Assembly (NCBI GenBank): GCA_905235745.1
Contig: CAJOMN010000022.1
Location: forward strand, 1-64,000
Origin: an uncultured Lachnospiraceae bacterium
GTDB lineage: Bacteria; Bacillota; Clostridia; Lachnospirales; Lachnospiraceae
Direction: 5' to 3'
Length of the DNA: 64,000 nt
Shown: positions 36,325 through 45,746 of the stretch, in pieces
How the letters are laid out: every line of letters starts with the position of its first letter
Numbering within the stretch: the first letter of the stretch is position 1
Program-made: the position numbers and the translations under genes
Notes under the pieces: generated by a model
What the model was told of the DNA's origin: nothing
What the model saw: only the letters and a program-made list of their open reading frames with translations
Databases searched by the model: none

Positions 36325-37479
36325 TTACTGCCTGTCATATAGCTCGAATACCCTCTCAAAATCACCGATCAGGTCATCTATTCCCTCTATCCCTACCGAC
36401 AGCCGGAGCAGCCTGTCATTGATCCCGTTCTTCTCAAGGAGTTCCCTTGGTACATCGGCGTGCGTCTGGGTTATCGGATAGGTAATAAGTGTCTCTGTTC
36501 CACCAAGACTTTCCGCAAAGAAAGCGACCTCCACGTTCTTTAACATGAACTCGACCAGTTCCCTTGAATCAACATAGAATGAGATCATGGCTCCGAATCC
36601 GCGGGACTGCCTGCACGAGATCTCATACCCGGGATGCTCGGTAAATCCCGGATATATGACTTTTGTTACATGCCTGTTCTGCTTCAGATAAGCGGCAAGC
36701 TTTATCGCGTTCTCCTGTGCCCTGTCCATCCTGACCGCAAGAGTTCTGATGCCCCGTAGGATCAGCCAGCTGTCGAATGGCGCAAGACCGGCGCCCGTTG
36801 TCTTATATATGAGCCTGAGCCTCTCATCTGTTTTTTCATCCTTTAATACAATGAAACCCCCGATAGTATCGTGATGCCCGCTCAGGAATTTGGTTCCCGA
36901 GTGGATCACAATGTCCGCGCCCAGATCAAGCGGGTTCTGATAATACGGCGTCAGGAAAGTATTGTCCACGATCAGGATCACGTTCCTCTTGTGACACTCA
37001 CCGGCAAGAGCCGCAATATCCGTCACATTCATCATGGGATTGGTCGGCGTTTCAAGATATACCGCCTTTGTATTGCTCTGAAACAGCCCTGCATAATCCC
37101 CCCTGGACAGATCGGCAGTGGTAAAGGTAATACCGTTCTTGCTGCTGATCTCGTTAAACAGCCTTACGCTCCCTCCGTACAGATCCGCATCTACTATGAT
37201 ATGGTCTCCCGGTGAAAACAGTTCCATAAGTGTTGCGATCGCAGCCATTCCGCTTGCAAATGCCATTGCGTCAAGTCCGTGCTCGAGCTTCGCAACCACA
37301 TATTCAAGCTGCTGCCGTGTGGGATTCTGCATTCTGGTATAATCAAATCCCGTACTGTCTCTGAGCCCCCTGTGGGCAAAGGTTGCCGACTGGTATATGG
37401 GAAAGCTTATCGCTCCCCACTGATCCGCAATGCTCCTGTCTATGCTTTGACAGACTGTTTCTATACTGTAATCGCTCAT
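36325..37479 (-). CDS. Trans-sulfuration PLP enzyme (cystathionine gamma-synthase/beta-lyase or methionine gamma-lyase type)
   Basis: 384 residues. Cys/Met-metabolism PLP family: SATFAHRGLRDSTGFDYTR, FASGMAAIATLMELF, DADLYGGSVRLF, VYLETPTNPMM, VDNTFLTPYYQNPLDLGADI, PLP lysine K197 in HSGTKFLSGHHD, and SVGIEGIDDLIGDF at the end. Sequence alone does not separate lyase from synthase. Its ATG overlaps the stop of the MalY-type gene by four bases (ATGA), so the two are translated together and probably act in one sulfur amino-acid pathway. Confidence 0.92.
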   Translation of the reverse strand: MSDYSIETVCQSIDRSIADQWGAISFPIYQSATFAHRGLRDSTGFDYTRMQNPTRQQLEYVVAKLEHGLDAMAFASGMAAIATLMELFSPGDHIIVDADLYGGSVRLFNEISSKNGITFTTADLSRGDYAGLFQSNTKAVYLETPTNPMMNVTDIAALAGECHKRNVILIVDNTFLTPYYQNPLDLGADIVIHSGTKFLSGHHDTIGGFIVLKDEKTDERLRLIYKTTGAGLAPFDSWLILRGIRTLAVRMDRAQENAIKLAAYLKQNRHVTKVIYPGFTEHPGYEISCRQSRGFGAMISFYVDSRELVEFMLKNVEVAFFAESLGGTETLITYPITQTHADVPRELLEKNGINDRLLRLSVGIEGIDDLIGDFERVFELYDRQ

Positions 37480-38660
37480 TGTCCTCTCCTCTGTAACGCG
37501 TCATATAACTGATCCATCGCCTGCACGAGTATCGACCGGGGGCATGCGATATTGATCCTCTCGAACAGGGCCGTCTCATCTCCGAATATGATCCCCGGAT
37601 CGAGCCACAGCTTTGCCTCATCCACAATGAGCTTTTCAAGCTCCTTGTGATCGTCGGTAATTCCCGAAAAATCAAGCCATACAAGATATGTGCCCTCCGG
37701 TTCGACCAGTCTTACCCCGGGTAATCTTGTACTGACGTAATCCCGTATATAGGATACGTTCCCCTCAAGATATTCAAGAAGCTCGTCAAACCACTTGGCT
37801 CCCTTTGTGTATACAGACTCCGTGGCTGCCATTCCGAGGGTATTCCCCTGGCTGTACCCTGCAGCATCATTTTCACGTCTGTAGCGCTTCCTTACATCAT
37901 CGTCGGGAATAATGATATTCGCCACCTGGAGCCCGGCGGTATTGAAAGTCTTGCTCGGACTCGTGCCGAGGATGACCCTCTTTGTGTATTTGTCCCCAAG
38001 CGTTAGAAAAGATGTATGCTTATACCCCTTATATACGAAATCCGAGTGTATCTCATCCGCGAAGATCATCACATCATGCGCGTCGCAGATATCTCCCAGC
38101 CTGACAAGCTCTTCCCTTGTCCACACTCTTCCCACCGGATTATGCGGTGAGCACAGGATGAACAGCTTAACATGGTTCTTCTCTATCTTCCTTTCAAAAT
38201 CGTCATAATCAATCTCATAATGTCCGTTCGTGTAGACAAGCTGGTTGTTTACGAGCTTTCTGTTATTGAGTATGATGGCACTCATGAAGGGATAATAGAC
38301 CGGCTGCTGTATGATGACAGCATCTCCCGGGTCGGTAAAAGCCCTTATCGCACACGCTATGGAATACACTACGCCCGGCTCGACCGTGATCCAGTCGTCT
38401 TCGATATCCAATCCGTGCCGGGCTCTGTACCATCCCTTTACTGCCTCGTTATATTTTTCATCGGGATCGGTATATCCGAATATCCCGTGCCTTGTCCTTG
38501 CTGCAATATCGTCCAGTATCTCATCAGGAAGCCTGAAATCCATATCAGCCACCCAGAGAGGAAGCAGGTCATCCCTTCCCTTTCGCTTTGGGCCAAAATC
38601 ATATTTCAGGCTTGCCGTACCGCGTCTGTCATATACTGTGTCAAAATCATATTTTCCCAT
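37476..38660 (-). CDS. MalY/PatB-type cystathionine beta-lyase / aminotransferase
   Basis: 394 residues, class I/II aminotransferase fold of the MalY/PatB group: LPLWVADMDFRLPDEI at the N-terminus is diagnostic, then GVVYSIACAIRAF, CSPHNPVGRVW, IFADEIHSDFVY, PLP lysine K237 in GTSPSKTFNTAGLQ, and FERINIACPRSIL. These enzymes split C-S bonds of cystathionine or cysteine conjugates, giving homocysteine or thiol, pyruvate and ammonia. First gene of a two-gene operon with the trans-sulfuration enzyme. Confidence 0.92.
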   Translation of the reverse strand: MGKYDFDTVYDRRGTASLKYDFGPKRKGRDDLLPLWVADMDFRLPDEILDDIAARTRHGIFGYTDPDEKYNEAVKGWYRARHGLDIEDDWITVEPGVVYSIACAIRAFTDPGDAVIIQQPVYYPFMSAIILNNRKLVNNQLVYTNGHYEIDYDDFERKIEKNHVKLFILCSPHNPVGRVWTREELVRLGDICDAHDVMIFADEIHSDFVYKGYKHTSFLTLGDKYTKRVILGTSPSKTFNTAGLQVANIIIPDDDVRKRYRRENDAAGYSQGNTLGMAATESVYTKGAKWFDELLEYLEGNVSYIRDYVSTRLPGVRLVEPEGTYLVWLDFSGITDDHKELEKLIVDEAKLWLDPGIIFGDETALFERINIACPRSILVQAMDQLYDALQRRGQ

Positions 38661-38782
38661 TGACCGGCATGACCTCCGTTTCTTCGAAAAATCCTGACAT
38701 CATCTTATTGAACAAATATTCCGTTGTCTAATACTGTAAACAAATGAACGGTTATAGGCCCGGGCTATAACTCGCAAAAAAA

Positions 38783-38815
38783 GACCATGTAAGAGTGAAA
38801 TGCTCCTGCATGGTC
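38783..38815. terminator. Bidirectional intrinsic terminator
   Basis: GACCATG (38783-38789) pairs with CATGGTC (38809-38815); A run on the left (38775-38782), T-rich on the right. It lies past the SDR stop on the minus strand. Confidence 0.6.
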
Positions 38816-38863
38816 GTTTTCTTTACGTATGTTTTTTTGTTAGCGGCTTTTTTACCACTGTTC

Positions 38864-39666
38864 TTATTCCGTAACATCTGTGGATGCAGCAAGTTCTGTC
38901 TGCGTTCTGTAGTCCGCAATACGTTCTTCCAGACGTTCGATCGTTGCACGGAGCGCCTGAGAGCCGAGCGGAGCCGGTTCCTTTTCAACGCTCTCGATCA
39001 TACGAGCCGCCATTTTCGCAGGATCTCCGGGTGCCAGTCCCTTCGCCGGATCAAGCATATTCAGAAAACCATGAACATGATCATATTCCGGCATCAAGTT
39101 AGCAACATGGGCGCTTCCGTAACGGAACTCTGTTCTTGCTCCGCCCGGCTCTACGATGGTGATACCGATGTTATACGCGCCACAGACTCACAAAAACCCT
39201 CAATGCCGAACTTCGTAGCGTGGTACATTGAATTCGCCGCAAAAGCCACCTGTCCGCCATAGCTTGAAAGCTGGATGATCCGTCCGCCTCCCTGCTTTCT
39301 CATAAATGGAAGCGAATCATGGATTATCATTATTGACCCGGTCAGATTTGTATCAAGGATCTTCTGGATATTTTCATAATCCAGTTCCTCTGCAGCACCG
39401 AAAAGTCCGTATCCTGCATTGTTTACAACAACATCTATTCTCCCATGTTTCTCAAACATCTCAGGAATAAAGCTATGGATGTGCTCGATATCCGTCACAT
39501 CAAGTATTTGGCAGTCAAAGGTATCAGGATACAGCTCGATTAGTTCCTGCACTTTCCCGGTGCTTCTTACTGTTCCGATGACGGTGTCGCCCTTTTCAAG
39601 AAGCTGCTTTGTCATCTCATTTCCAAATCCGCTGCTTACACCTGTGATCAACCATGTTCTGCTCAT
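38864..39666 (-). pseudogene. Short-chain dehydrogenase/reductase, frameshifted
   Basis: Classical SDR of about 267 residues when repaired. The first frame (39666 to about 39180) has the cofactor site TGVSSGFGNEMTKQLLEKG, NNAGYGLFGA, the catalytic SSYGGQVAFAANSMYHATKFG (Ser, Tyr, Lys) and GFCESVA, then goes out of frame and stops at 39151. The continuing frame reads YNIGITIVEPGGARTEFRYG and on to the stop at 38864. Relatives have about four residues (QEVA type) at the junction, so a small deletion near 39176-39183 is likely. All catalytic residues precede the break, but the substrate lid would be lost. Confidence 0.85.
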
Positions 39667-39896
39667 AATAAAAACCTCCTATTTCGACCTTGATGCTTTC
39701 AGCATCTGATTTGCCTTTTATGATTTCATTATAAAAATCTGTGACAAATCAATCAATTCGAAATAAGAGGCTTTCGGATAAGTATGAGTAATCTGACTTG
39801 TTCGAAGCCAAGTAGAATTTGTCCAAATAGACTTTGTGTGCTCGCATGCAAAAGGCTATTGGGACAATATTCTATCTGGCGAGAAGTCTCAGCTGC

Positions 39897-41693
39897 TTAC
39901 TTTTCGATCAATCCACTATTAATAAGCAGCGTTTCCACATCTGTTCCCCTGACCGCCTTCAGGACTTTCTTCAAAAGGAACTTTTCCTTAAAGGACAACG
40001 GGGCCTCTGTGACCGGCTTTTTGTCGATCGCATAATAGCAGGCTCTGAGAAGCTCTCTGACATCATACTGTGAACCCCAGACTTCAGGGACTGCACGATC
40101 TACATTCATCAGCGTGTAAACAGCCTCCATACCGGTACGAATAGAGTACTCCGTCGTAAAAATAGTATCTCTCGGGGTTTCGGCAAACTGACCTATAAAC
40201 GCGAAATTGACTGCGCCCTTTGGCACGACAAGCGGTCTGTCCGATGCTTTTCTGGGCTGGAAGAAAGCATTGATATACGGCATATAGCATGTAGTTGTAT
40301 TACAACGATTCTTCGCCCAATCGGCGATCTTGTCTTCCGGAACGCCAATGTGATACAGCCACTCTTCACATACTTCTTCACCGGTACACTCTCGCATTGC
40401 TTTCTTTACAAAGTTACCGGGCTTATTGGTACTGAGGGCATATACCCAGATCAGGACAGTATCCTTGCTCTGCGCTTTGAATTGTGGCTGACGATTGATC
40501 GTCCAGGAAAGATACCAGTTTTCCGTGCTGTCCTTCACCGTTACGATCCCGCCTGTGGTAACCTTACCTTCCCTGGGATCTCTTTTGCATACTCCTATGA
40601 TCTTCTGAATGATCTCTTCATCGGAAGTGGCGATCGTTGCACTCATCCAGTTCGTCGCCTCGGGATCGGAGCAGAAATTCTCCGGATTACCGTATTCGCC
40701 GTTCTTTGCCTGCTTCGCGATATTCTTCCACAAATCCCATGACTCGCCGCATCCGGGCTTGATGCCGGACAGATCCGGGGCTGTATTCTGATCTCCGTAA
40801 CAGGAAGTATCCGTACAACAGCCATTGGTAATGAATACCAGATCATTCTCATCCAGATCTATGGTCCCTGTCTGTCCGTCCTTCACATATACGATCTGCT
40901 TTGCGGCTTTCTTCGTGCCCTCATCGTTGATCACGACATTTTTCACATCCATGCCGTATTCGATCGAAACTCCATGCGCTTCCAAATACCTGACGAGCGG
41001 CAAAATCATGCTTTCATACTGATTGTACTTCGTAAATCTAAGGGCGGAGAAATCCGGAAGCCCATCGATATGGTGACAATATCTGCACAGATACCGCTTC
41101 ATTTCAAGAGCCGACGACCATCTCTGGAATGCAAACATGGTCTGCCAGTAAAGCCAGAAGTTGGTATTCCAAAAAGAATCCGGCAGGATCTCCGAGATCT
41201 TCTTATCCTCCAGATCTTTTTCCGGAGTCATGAACAGTTTTGACAAAGCAAGCGCCGATTCCTTATCCAGTGCGAATTTTTTATCCGTATGTGCATCCTG
41301 TCCGCATTTTTCCGATGCACGGCATAACGAATAATTCGGGTCATGCTTATTCAGCCAATAATATTCATCCAGCACGGACACACCCGGTGTTTCAATGGAC
41401 GGCACATCGCGGAACATATCCCACATACACTCGAAATGATTATCCATCTCACGTCCGCCGCGCATGTAAAAACCCTTGGTCACATCTTTCCGCCCATCAC
41501 AGCTTCCGCCGGCCAGATCGAGTTTCTCGAAAACATGAACCCTGTCACCTTTCACCTGCCCGTCACGAACCAGATAAAAAGCAGCCGACAAACCCGCCAA
41601 ACCTGTTCCGATGATGTAAGCCGATGTTCTGTCCGCTCCTTCCGGTTTCTCCGGACGAGCAAATGCTTCATAAGTTCCTGCAGAATAATACAT
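39897..41693 (-). CDS. ohyA: Oleate hydratase (myosin-cross-reactive-antigen family)
   Basis: 598 residues; start ATG at 41691-41693 (MYYSAGTYEAFARPEKPEG) after AAGGAG. The FAD-binding loop AYIIGTGLAGLSAAFYLVRDG is followed by family-specific GGSCDGRKDVTKGFYMRGGREMDNHFEC (in parts), FWLYWQTMFAFQRWSSALE, RYCHHIDGLPDFSALRFTKY and FAFIGQFAETPRDTIFTTEYS. These enzymes add water to cis-9 double bonds of free oleic or linoleic acid to give 10-hydroxy acids, a detoxification step common in rumen and gut anaerobes. An adjacent TetR-type gene and a palindrome between them suggest fatty-acid-responsive control. Confidence 0.96.
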   Translation of the reverse strand: MYYSAGTYEAFARPEKPEGADRTSAYIIGTGLAGLSAAFYLVRDGQVKGDRVHVFEKLDLAGGSCDGRKDVTKGFYMRGGREMDNHFECMWDMFRDVPSIETPGVSVLDEYYWLNKHDPNYSLCRASEKCGQDAHTDKKFALDKESALALSKLFMTPEKDLEDKKISEILPDSFWNTNFWLYWQTMFAFQRWSSALEMKRYLCRYCHHIDGLPDFSALRFTKYNQYESMILPLVRYLEAHGVSIEYGMDVKNVVINDEGTKKAAKQIVYVKDGQTGTIDLDENDLVFITNGCCTDTSCYGDQNTAPDLSGIKPGCGESWDLWKNIAKQAKNGEYGNPENFCSDPEATNWMSATIATSDEEIIQKIIGVCKRDPREGKVTTGGIVTVKDSTENWYLSWTINRQPQFKAQSKDTVLIWVYALSTNKPGNFVKKAMRECTGEEVCEEWLYHIGVPEDKIADWAKNRCNTTTCYMPYINAFFQPRKASDRPLVVPKGAVNFAFIGQFAETPRDTIFTTEYSIRTGMEAVYTLMNVDRAVPEVWGSQYDVRELLRACYYAIDKKPVTEAPLSFKEKFLLKKVLKAVRGTDVETLLINSGLIEK

Positions 41694-41812
41694 AATTACC
41701 ACGCTCCTTTTTTGCTTGATGATTACAGTATATCCGGCAGGGAAAAAACTAAAAATATGGAACAGGATCGGTCTGTCCTATTAAACGACGTTCCGGATCA
41801 ATTGACGATTTT

Positions 41813-41838
41813 TACGACAAGCACGCGCATTTGTCGTA
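41813..41838. promoter_or_regulatory. Putative TetR operator palindrome
   Basis: TACGACAA (41813-41820), 10-bp spacer, TTGTCGTA (41831-41838): perfect 8-bp arms between the TetR stop and the oleate hydratase gene. Not followed by a T run, so an operator is likelier than a terminator. Confidence 0.5.
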
Positions 41839-42388
41839 TCACCGGTTCAGCTTCGCATTGCTCAGCGCCTGCTCAAAGGAACCGGCGATCAGGGCGTTCA
41901 ATCTTTCAATGATCTCTTCCGGGTCCTGTTTCATATCGTGGTCGATCCAGTCCGCAACGATACCAACAAAACCGAATTTATAGAAATTGGCGATGAACTC
42001 CTTATCTTCGTCTCTTACGACCATCCCCTGCGACTTTTCTTCGATCACGTTATACAGGAGCTGGTAAGTAACCCGATACAGATATTTGTACAAATAATCT
42101 TTCGGCGCATATCTGTAGATATTGATGATAAATGCTTTGTCCTTTTTTATCATCTCAAAGATCGCCAGAAATCCCTCCTGCCAGGTTTCATAGGTCGTAT
42201 GCTCATTTAACGCTCTCTCGGCATCCATCTCGCAGGTCCATTCCGCCAGCTCCAAAGTATCATGAAAATGATAATAAAAGGTCTGTCTGTTAATGTCGCA
42301 CTTTTCCGCGATATTACCGACGGTAATCTTATGAAAAGGCTTTTCCAATAACAGCTCTTTAAATGCATATCGTTGTTTCTTTACTCAT
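41839..42388 (-). pseudogene. TetR/AcrR-type regulator with a one-base frameshift near the start
   Basis: The expected start ATG (42386-42388) overlaps the stop of the XRE gene as ATGA and reads MSKETT, typical of this TetR group, but then runs to a stop. Removing one base near 42369-42372 gives MSKETTYAFKELLLEKPFHK and continues into the full protein: HTH ITVGNIAEKCDINRQTFYYHFHDTLELAEW, then a ligand domain with AFIINIYRYAPKDYLYKYLY and FYKFGFVGIVADWIDHDM. As given, translation could begin only at ATG 42348, inside the first helix. Probably the repressor of oleate hydratase. Recent inactivation or sequencing error. Confidence 0.75.
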
Positions 42389-42600
42389 TTTTCCTTTTCG
42401 TCCGGTACAAATTCCACGACATCGTCCAGCTTGCAGTCAAGCACCCGGCATATCTTTTCCATTGATTCCAGGGAAACATAGCGGCTGTTTCGCAGGCGCG
42501 TGGATATATTCGCGCTGTAACCGGCTTGCTTCTGCAGGTCGGCTACGGAAATATCTTTATCTATCAATAAGTGAAATAGTTTTTTATAGCTAACAGCCAT
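42385..42600 (-). CDS. Small Cro/C1-type (XRE) DNA-binding protein
   Basis: 71 residues, almost entirely a helix-turn-helix domain: KKLFHLLIDKDISVADLQKQ, AGYSANISTRLRNSRYVS, MEKICRVLDCKLDDVVEF. This short form with the VLxCxLDDVVEF ending is widespread in Firmicutes. Start ATG at 42600 after GGAGG. Its stop overlaps the expected TetR start by four bases, so both regulators form one unit. Target unknown. Confidence 0.9.
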   Translation of the reverse strand: MAVSYKKLFHLLIDKDISVADLQKQAGYSANISTRLRNSRYVSLESMEKICRVLDCKLDDVVEFVPDEKEK

Positions 42601-42649
42601 GAATGCACCTCCATATGCGTGTCAGATATCATAAACAGGCAACAAATTG

Positions 42650-42678
42650 ATTATATCACGAAAATGTGAATTTTTCAA
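42650..42678 (-). promoter_or_regulatory. Promoter of the XRE-TetR pair
   Basis: Minus-strand TTGAAA (42673-42678), exactly 17 bp, TATAAT (42650-42655), 50 bp upstream of the XRE start. Confidence 0.7.
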
Positions 42679-42702
42679 GCCGTTCTAAAGGTTGCAAGAA
42701 AA

Positions 42703-42745
42703 AACGGCATAACCAGCGTAATGCCAGCTATGCCGTTATTTTTTT
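42703..42745 (-). terminator. Terminator after cysK
   Basis: AACGGCATA (42703-42711) pairs with TATGCCGTT (42729-42737); runs of T follow on the plus strand and A/T on the other side, so it may work both ways. It lies 78 bp past the cysK stop. Confidence 0.65.
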
Positions 42746-42822
42746 AAGGATCAAAACCCCTTAGTGCGGACCCCTTTCGGAGTCTTCTTCTTATGATGTT
42801 TATATACTATTTCTGTAGTGGT

Positions 42823-43758
42823 CTATTCAGCGAACAGCGGTGTTGAAAGATATCTGTCGCCGGAGTCCGGAAGAAGAACAACGATGTTCTTGCCCTTGTT
42901 CTCTTCTCTGGACGCTATGATAGTACCCGCCTTAAGAGCTGCACCTGACGATATACCTACAAGGATTCCCTCCGAGACGGCAAAGCGCTTGCCCTCCGCA
43001 AATGCATCCTCGTTCTCTATCGCGATGATCTCGTCATATACGCCGGTATTGAGTACATCGGGAACAAATCCGGCTCCGATACCCTGGATCTTATGCGGTC
43101 CGGCCGTCCCCTTCGAGAGTACGGGGCTGGAGGCAGGCTCAACGGCAATTATCTTGACTTCCGGATTCTGCTCCTTGAGATATTCTCCGACACCTGTGAT
43201 CGTACCGCCTGTTCCTACACCGGCAACAAAGAAATCAACCTTTCCGTCTGTCTGTTCCCATATCTCGGGACCGGTTGTTGCCTTGTGGATTGCGGGATTT
43301 GCAGGATTGACGAACTGTCCGAGAATAATTGATCCGTCGATTTCCTTCTCAAGCTCTTCAGCCTTTGCAATAGCGCCTTTCATTCCCTTGGAGCCTTCCG
43401 TGAGAACAAGCTCGGCTCCATATGCCTTAAGGAGATTTCTTCTCTCAACCGACATGGTATCGGGAAGTGTGAGTATCGCCCTGTATCCCTTTGCTGCCGC
43501 AACCGCCGCAAGACCGATGCCCGTATTACCTGAAGTGGGTTCTATGATCGTAGCTCCGGGCTTTAACTTGCCGCTTTTTTCCGCATCCTCTATCATAGCA
43601 AGCGCGATCCTGTCCTTGACGGATCCTGCGGGATTAAAATACTCAAGCTTTGCCAGTAAAGTAGCGTTAGTAATACCGGCCTTTTTTGAATAACCGTTAA
43701 GTTTGAGAAGAGGCGTACCCCCGATAAGTTCGAGCGCACTTTCCTTGATCTTTGCCAT
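42823..43758 (-). CDS. cysK: Cysteine synthase A (O-acetylserine sulfhydrylase)
   Basis: 311 residues. Makes L-cysteine from O-acetylserine and sulfide with PLP. Start ATG at 43756-43758 ([20 protein letters not shown]) after AAAGGAGA; the longer frame upstream is non-coding. Motifs: PLP lysine K48 in [11 protein letters not shown], the substrate loop [12 protein letters not shown], the phosphate loop [15 protein letters not shown], and GISSGAAL. Length and KDR/TSGNTG pattern fit CysK rather than cystathionine beta-synthase. Adds to the sulfur-metabolism gene set of this region. Confidence 0.96.
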   Translation of the reverse strand: MAKIKESALELIGGTPLLKLNGYSKKAGITNATLLAKLEYFNPAGSVKDRIALAMIEDAEKSGKLKPGATIIEPTSGNTGIGLAAVAAAKGYRAILTLPDTMSVERRNLLKAYGAELVLTEGSKGMKGAIAKAEELEKEIDGSIILGQFVNPANPAIHKATTGPEIWEQTDGKVDFFVAGVGTGGTITGVGEYLKEQNPEVKIIAVEPASSPVLSKGTAGPHKIQGIGAGFVPDVLNTGVYDEIIAIENEDAFAEGKRFAVSEGILVGISSGAALKAGTIIASREENKGKNIVVLLPDSGDRYLSTPLFAE

Positions 43759-43865
43759 ATTCGTTCTCCTTTCAATCCGTTTTGAGATGTATATAGGTTT
43801 TGTGTTTATATAATAACATGAACATTTTACCCTCAGAATCAACTTTTACTTATTGCCGGTTATAA

Positions 43866-44696
43866 TTATTTCATATGTATATCCACCTGAGGGAACGGGA
43901 TCCTGATGTCATTTTTATCAAACGCAGGCTTGATCTTTGCCATGATGCTTCCGCGTCCGGCATTGTAATCATCAAGCGGGAATACGCAGAACAGGTTGAA
44001 TATAATGGAGCTTTCGGAATATTCGACTATCCTTACCGCATATGAGCTGTTTCTATCACGCAGTGGCTCATCCCGGACTATCTGTGTGAGGATCTCTTCA
44101 GCTTTTTCAATATCCGAATCGTATGATACTCCGACACGAATATTGGATACCCTGACATTCTTATCATTATCATCGTTATAGAACGTGTAATTCATGATAC
44201 TTGTATTGGCGAGCTCTCCGTTCGGCAGTATCACGATCCTGCCATCGGAGGTTTTGAGCTTTGTATAGAAGATCCTGATCTCCTGAACTACTCCCTCGTT
44301 CTTGTGGGCATCCTCAAAAATATAGTCTCCGACCTTGAACGGTTTCTGAAGCAGTATGAGAACTCCTCCGGCAAGATTGGATAGACTTCCCTGCATCGCA
44401 AGACCGATCGTAACTCCCGCAGATCCGAGAACCGCAACAAATGAAGCTGTACTGACGCCAAAGCCCGACAGCAGAAGAATAACGAGTATAATAAAAAGAG
44501 CCACCCTTAGAAATGACTCCATAAATGATATGACCCCCGGCTCGGCGTTCAGACGTTCAAGAGCTCGTACCACCATCCCGGTCAGTACCTTGATCAATCT
44601 GATACCGATCAGGAATAAAAGTACGCAGACGACAGTCCTTAATCCGATACGAAGCGTCTTTTCGGGTAACGAATAAATATAATCATGTATATTCAT
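43866..44696 (-). CDS. mscS: Small-conductance mechanosensitive channel (MscS family)
   Basis: 276 residues, about the size of E. coli MscS. Three N-terminal helices; the pore helix is GSAGVTIGLAMQGSLSNLAGGVLILLQKPF, where the Gly/Ala packing and LQKPFKVGD are family hallmarks, followed by the beta domain (LKTSDGRIVILPNGELANTSIMNYT) and the alpha/beta cage. It releases solutes on hypo-osmotic shock. The small gene at 44699 ends two bases before its start, so they are co-transcribed. Confidence 0.95.
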   Translation of the reverse strand: MNIHDYIYSLPEKTLRIGLRTVVCVLLFLIGIRLIKVLTGMVVRALERLNAEPGVISFMESFLRVALFIILVILLLSGFGVSTASFVAVLGSAGVTIGLAMQGSLSNLAGGVLILLQKPFKVGDYIFEDAHKNEGVVQEIRIFYTKLKTSDGRIVILPNGELANTSIMNYTFYNDDNDKNVRVSNIRVGVSYDSDIEKAEEILTQIVRDEPLRDRNSSYAVRIVEYSESSIIFNLFCVFPLDDYNAGRGSIMAKIKPAFDKNDIRIPFPQVDIHMK

Positions 44697-44698
44697 AA

Positions 44699-44950
44699 TT
44701 AAATGCCATTAAGAAGTGCATCGACCTCTTCCTGAGTCAGTCCTACCTTGAAATTGCTTGAGAGAACCTCTTGGGCGAGTTCAGCCGCATCCATATCCTG
44801 CGCTCCGGAATCGCCTTCGTCTCTGGCGGCATAGAACGGATGATCCTGGGTGATAGGTTTCTCCTTCACCATCGTATAGGTTCCGTATTTAAATATCTTC
44901 TCGTGGCCTACCCGGCTCAGATACATTACTCTTTCTTCTTCAGGATCCAT
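44699..44950 (-). CDS. Small protein with FliM/FliN-type C-terminal motif
   Basis: 83 residues; start ATG at 44948-44950 (MDPEEERVMYLSRVGHEKIF) after AGAGGT. Mostly unrecognised, acidic and soluble, with no membrane segment. The last residues, GLTQEEVDALLNGI, match the LSQEEIDALL motif found at the N-terminus of FliM and FliY, where it binds CheY-P or CheC. Here it sits at the C-terminus of a free-standing protein. It could dock a chemotaxis regulator or act as a degron-like tail. Co-transcribed with the MscS gene (gap of two bases). Confidence 0.75.
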   Translation of the reverse strand: MDPEEERVMYLSRVGHEKIFKYGTYTMVKEKPITQDHPFYAARDEGDSGAQDMDAAELAQEVLSSNFKVGLTQEEVDALLNGI

Positions 44951-45046
44951 AGTTACCTCTGCCAAACATACGCCTTGCTTCCCTTTTGTTTATAGGATAA
45001 CACGATTTTTGATCAAATCAACTGTATATTCGCAAAAATCGCCCTT

Positions 45047-45673
45047 TTATTTGCCGTCAGGGAAGCTTGTGAACGCTCCGCTTTCTACCGTCGGGTACCC
45101 TTCCGCCCGGTCGGCGGCAGCGATAGCCCTTATCATAAATGCCATGTTGCGGGCAAGATTGCGCATTGTCTGCAACCCTTCAAGGTCTTTCTTCACATCC
45201 TCCGCCGTATGCCCATGCACCTGATTCCAGTAAGTGCTTGAAGCAACCGGCATACCGCTGATCGTAAAATACTTGTTGAGCACATCAAAGCTTGCCGTGT
45301 TCCCACCCCGTCTGCAGCTTACGACTGCAGCGCCAACTTTCATATGCTTGGAAAAAGATGTGCTGTAGAACAGACGGTCCAGGAATGACAGGATGGTTCC
45401 GTTCGGCGAGCCGTAATATACAGGACTTCCGACGACAAGTCCGTCCGTCTCTTCAAATTTGGGCGCAACCTCATTAACAAGATCGTCAAATGCACATCTT
45501 CCGTTCTTGCCGCAATAACCGCATGAAACGCATCCCCGTATGTCTTTGTTACCTACCTGGATTATCTCGGTCTCGATATTCTCTTTCTCGAACACGGTTA
45601 CCATTTCGTCCAGTGCCGCTGCCGTACACCCGTGCGGGTGGGGGCTGCCGTTAAGCATAATGATTTTTGCCAT
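45047..45673 (-). CDS. Flavodoxin-fold NAD(P)H-dependent FMN reductase with CxxC cluster
   Basis: 208 residues, start ATG at 45671-45673 (MAKIIMLNGSPHPHGCTAAA) after GGGAGG. Iron-sulfur-flavoprotein-like family: N-terminal FMN phosphate loop GSPHPHGCTA, then GCVSCGYCGKNGRCAFDD with closely spaced Cys, and VVGSPVYYGSPNGTILSFLDR. Members reduce FMN, quinones or other acceptors and often take part in oxidative-stress response. Divergent from the tiny gene at 45809. Confidence 0.88.
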   Translation of the reverse strand: MAKIIMLNGSPHPHGCTAAALDEMVTVFEKENIETEIIQVGNKDIRGCVSCGYCGKNGRCAFDDLVNEVAPKFEETDGLVVGSPVYYGSPNGTILSFLDRLFYSTSFSKHMKVGAAVVSCRRGGNTASFDVLNKYFTISGMPVASSTYWNQVHGHTAEDVKKDLEGLQTMRNLARNMAFMIRAIAAADRAEGYPTVESGAFTSFPDGK

Positions 45674-45746
45674 AGTATTCGCCTCCCTTTTATCTATTAA
45701 TCTATCAGAATCTGCGGCTATAGTAAATATGGGGAACGAGGATTGA

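Noticed and set aside
42818-43693. 291-codon open frame opposite cysK
   Set aside because: Antisense shadow of a conserved enzyme; Ser/Pro-rich composition.
43759-43865. T-box or SAM riboswitch upstream of cysK
   Set aside because: Only about 100 bp; no T-box sequence, specifier stem or terminator could be found.
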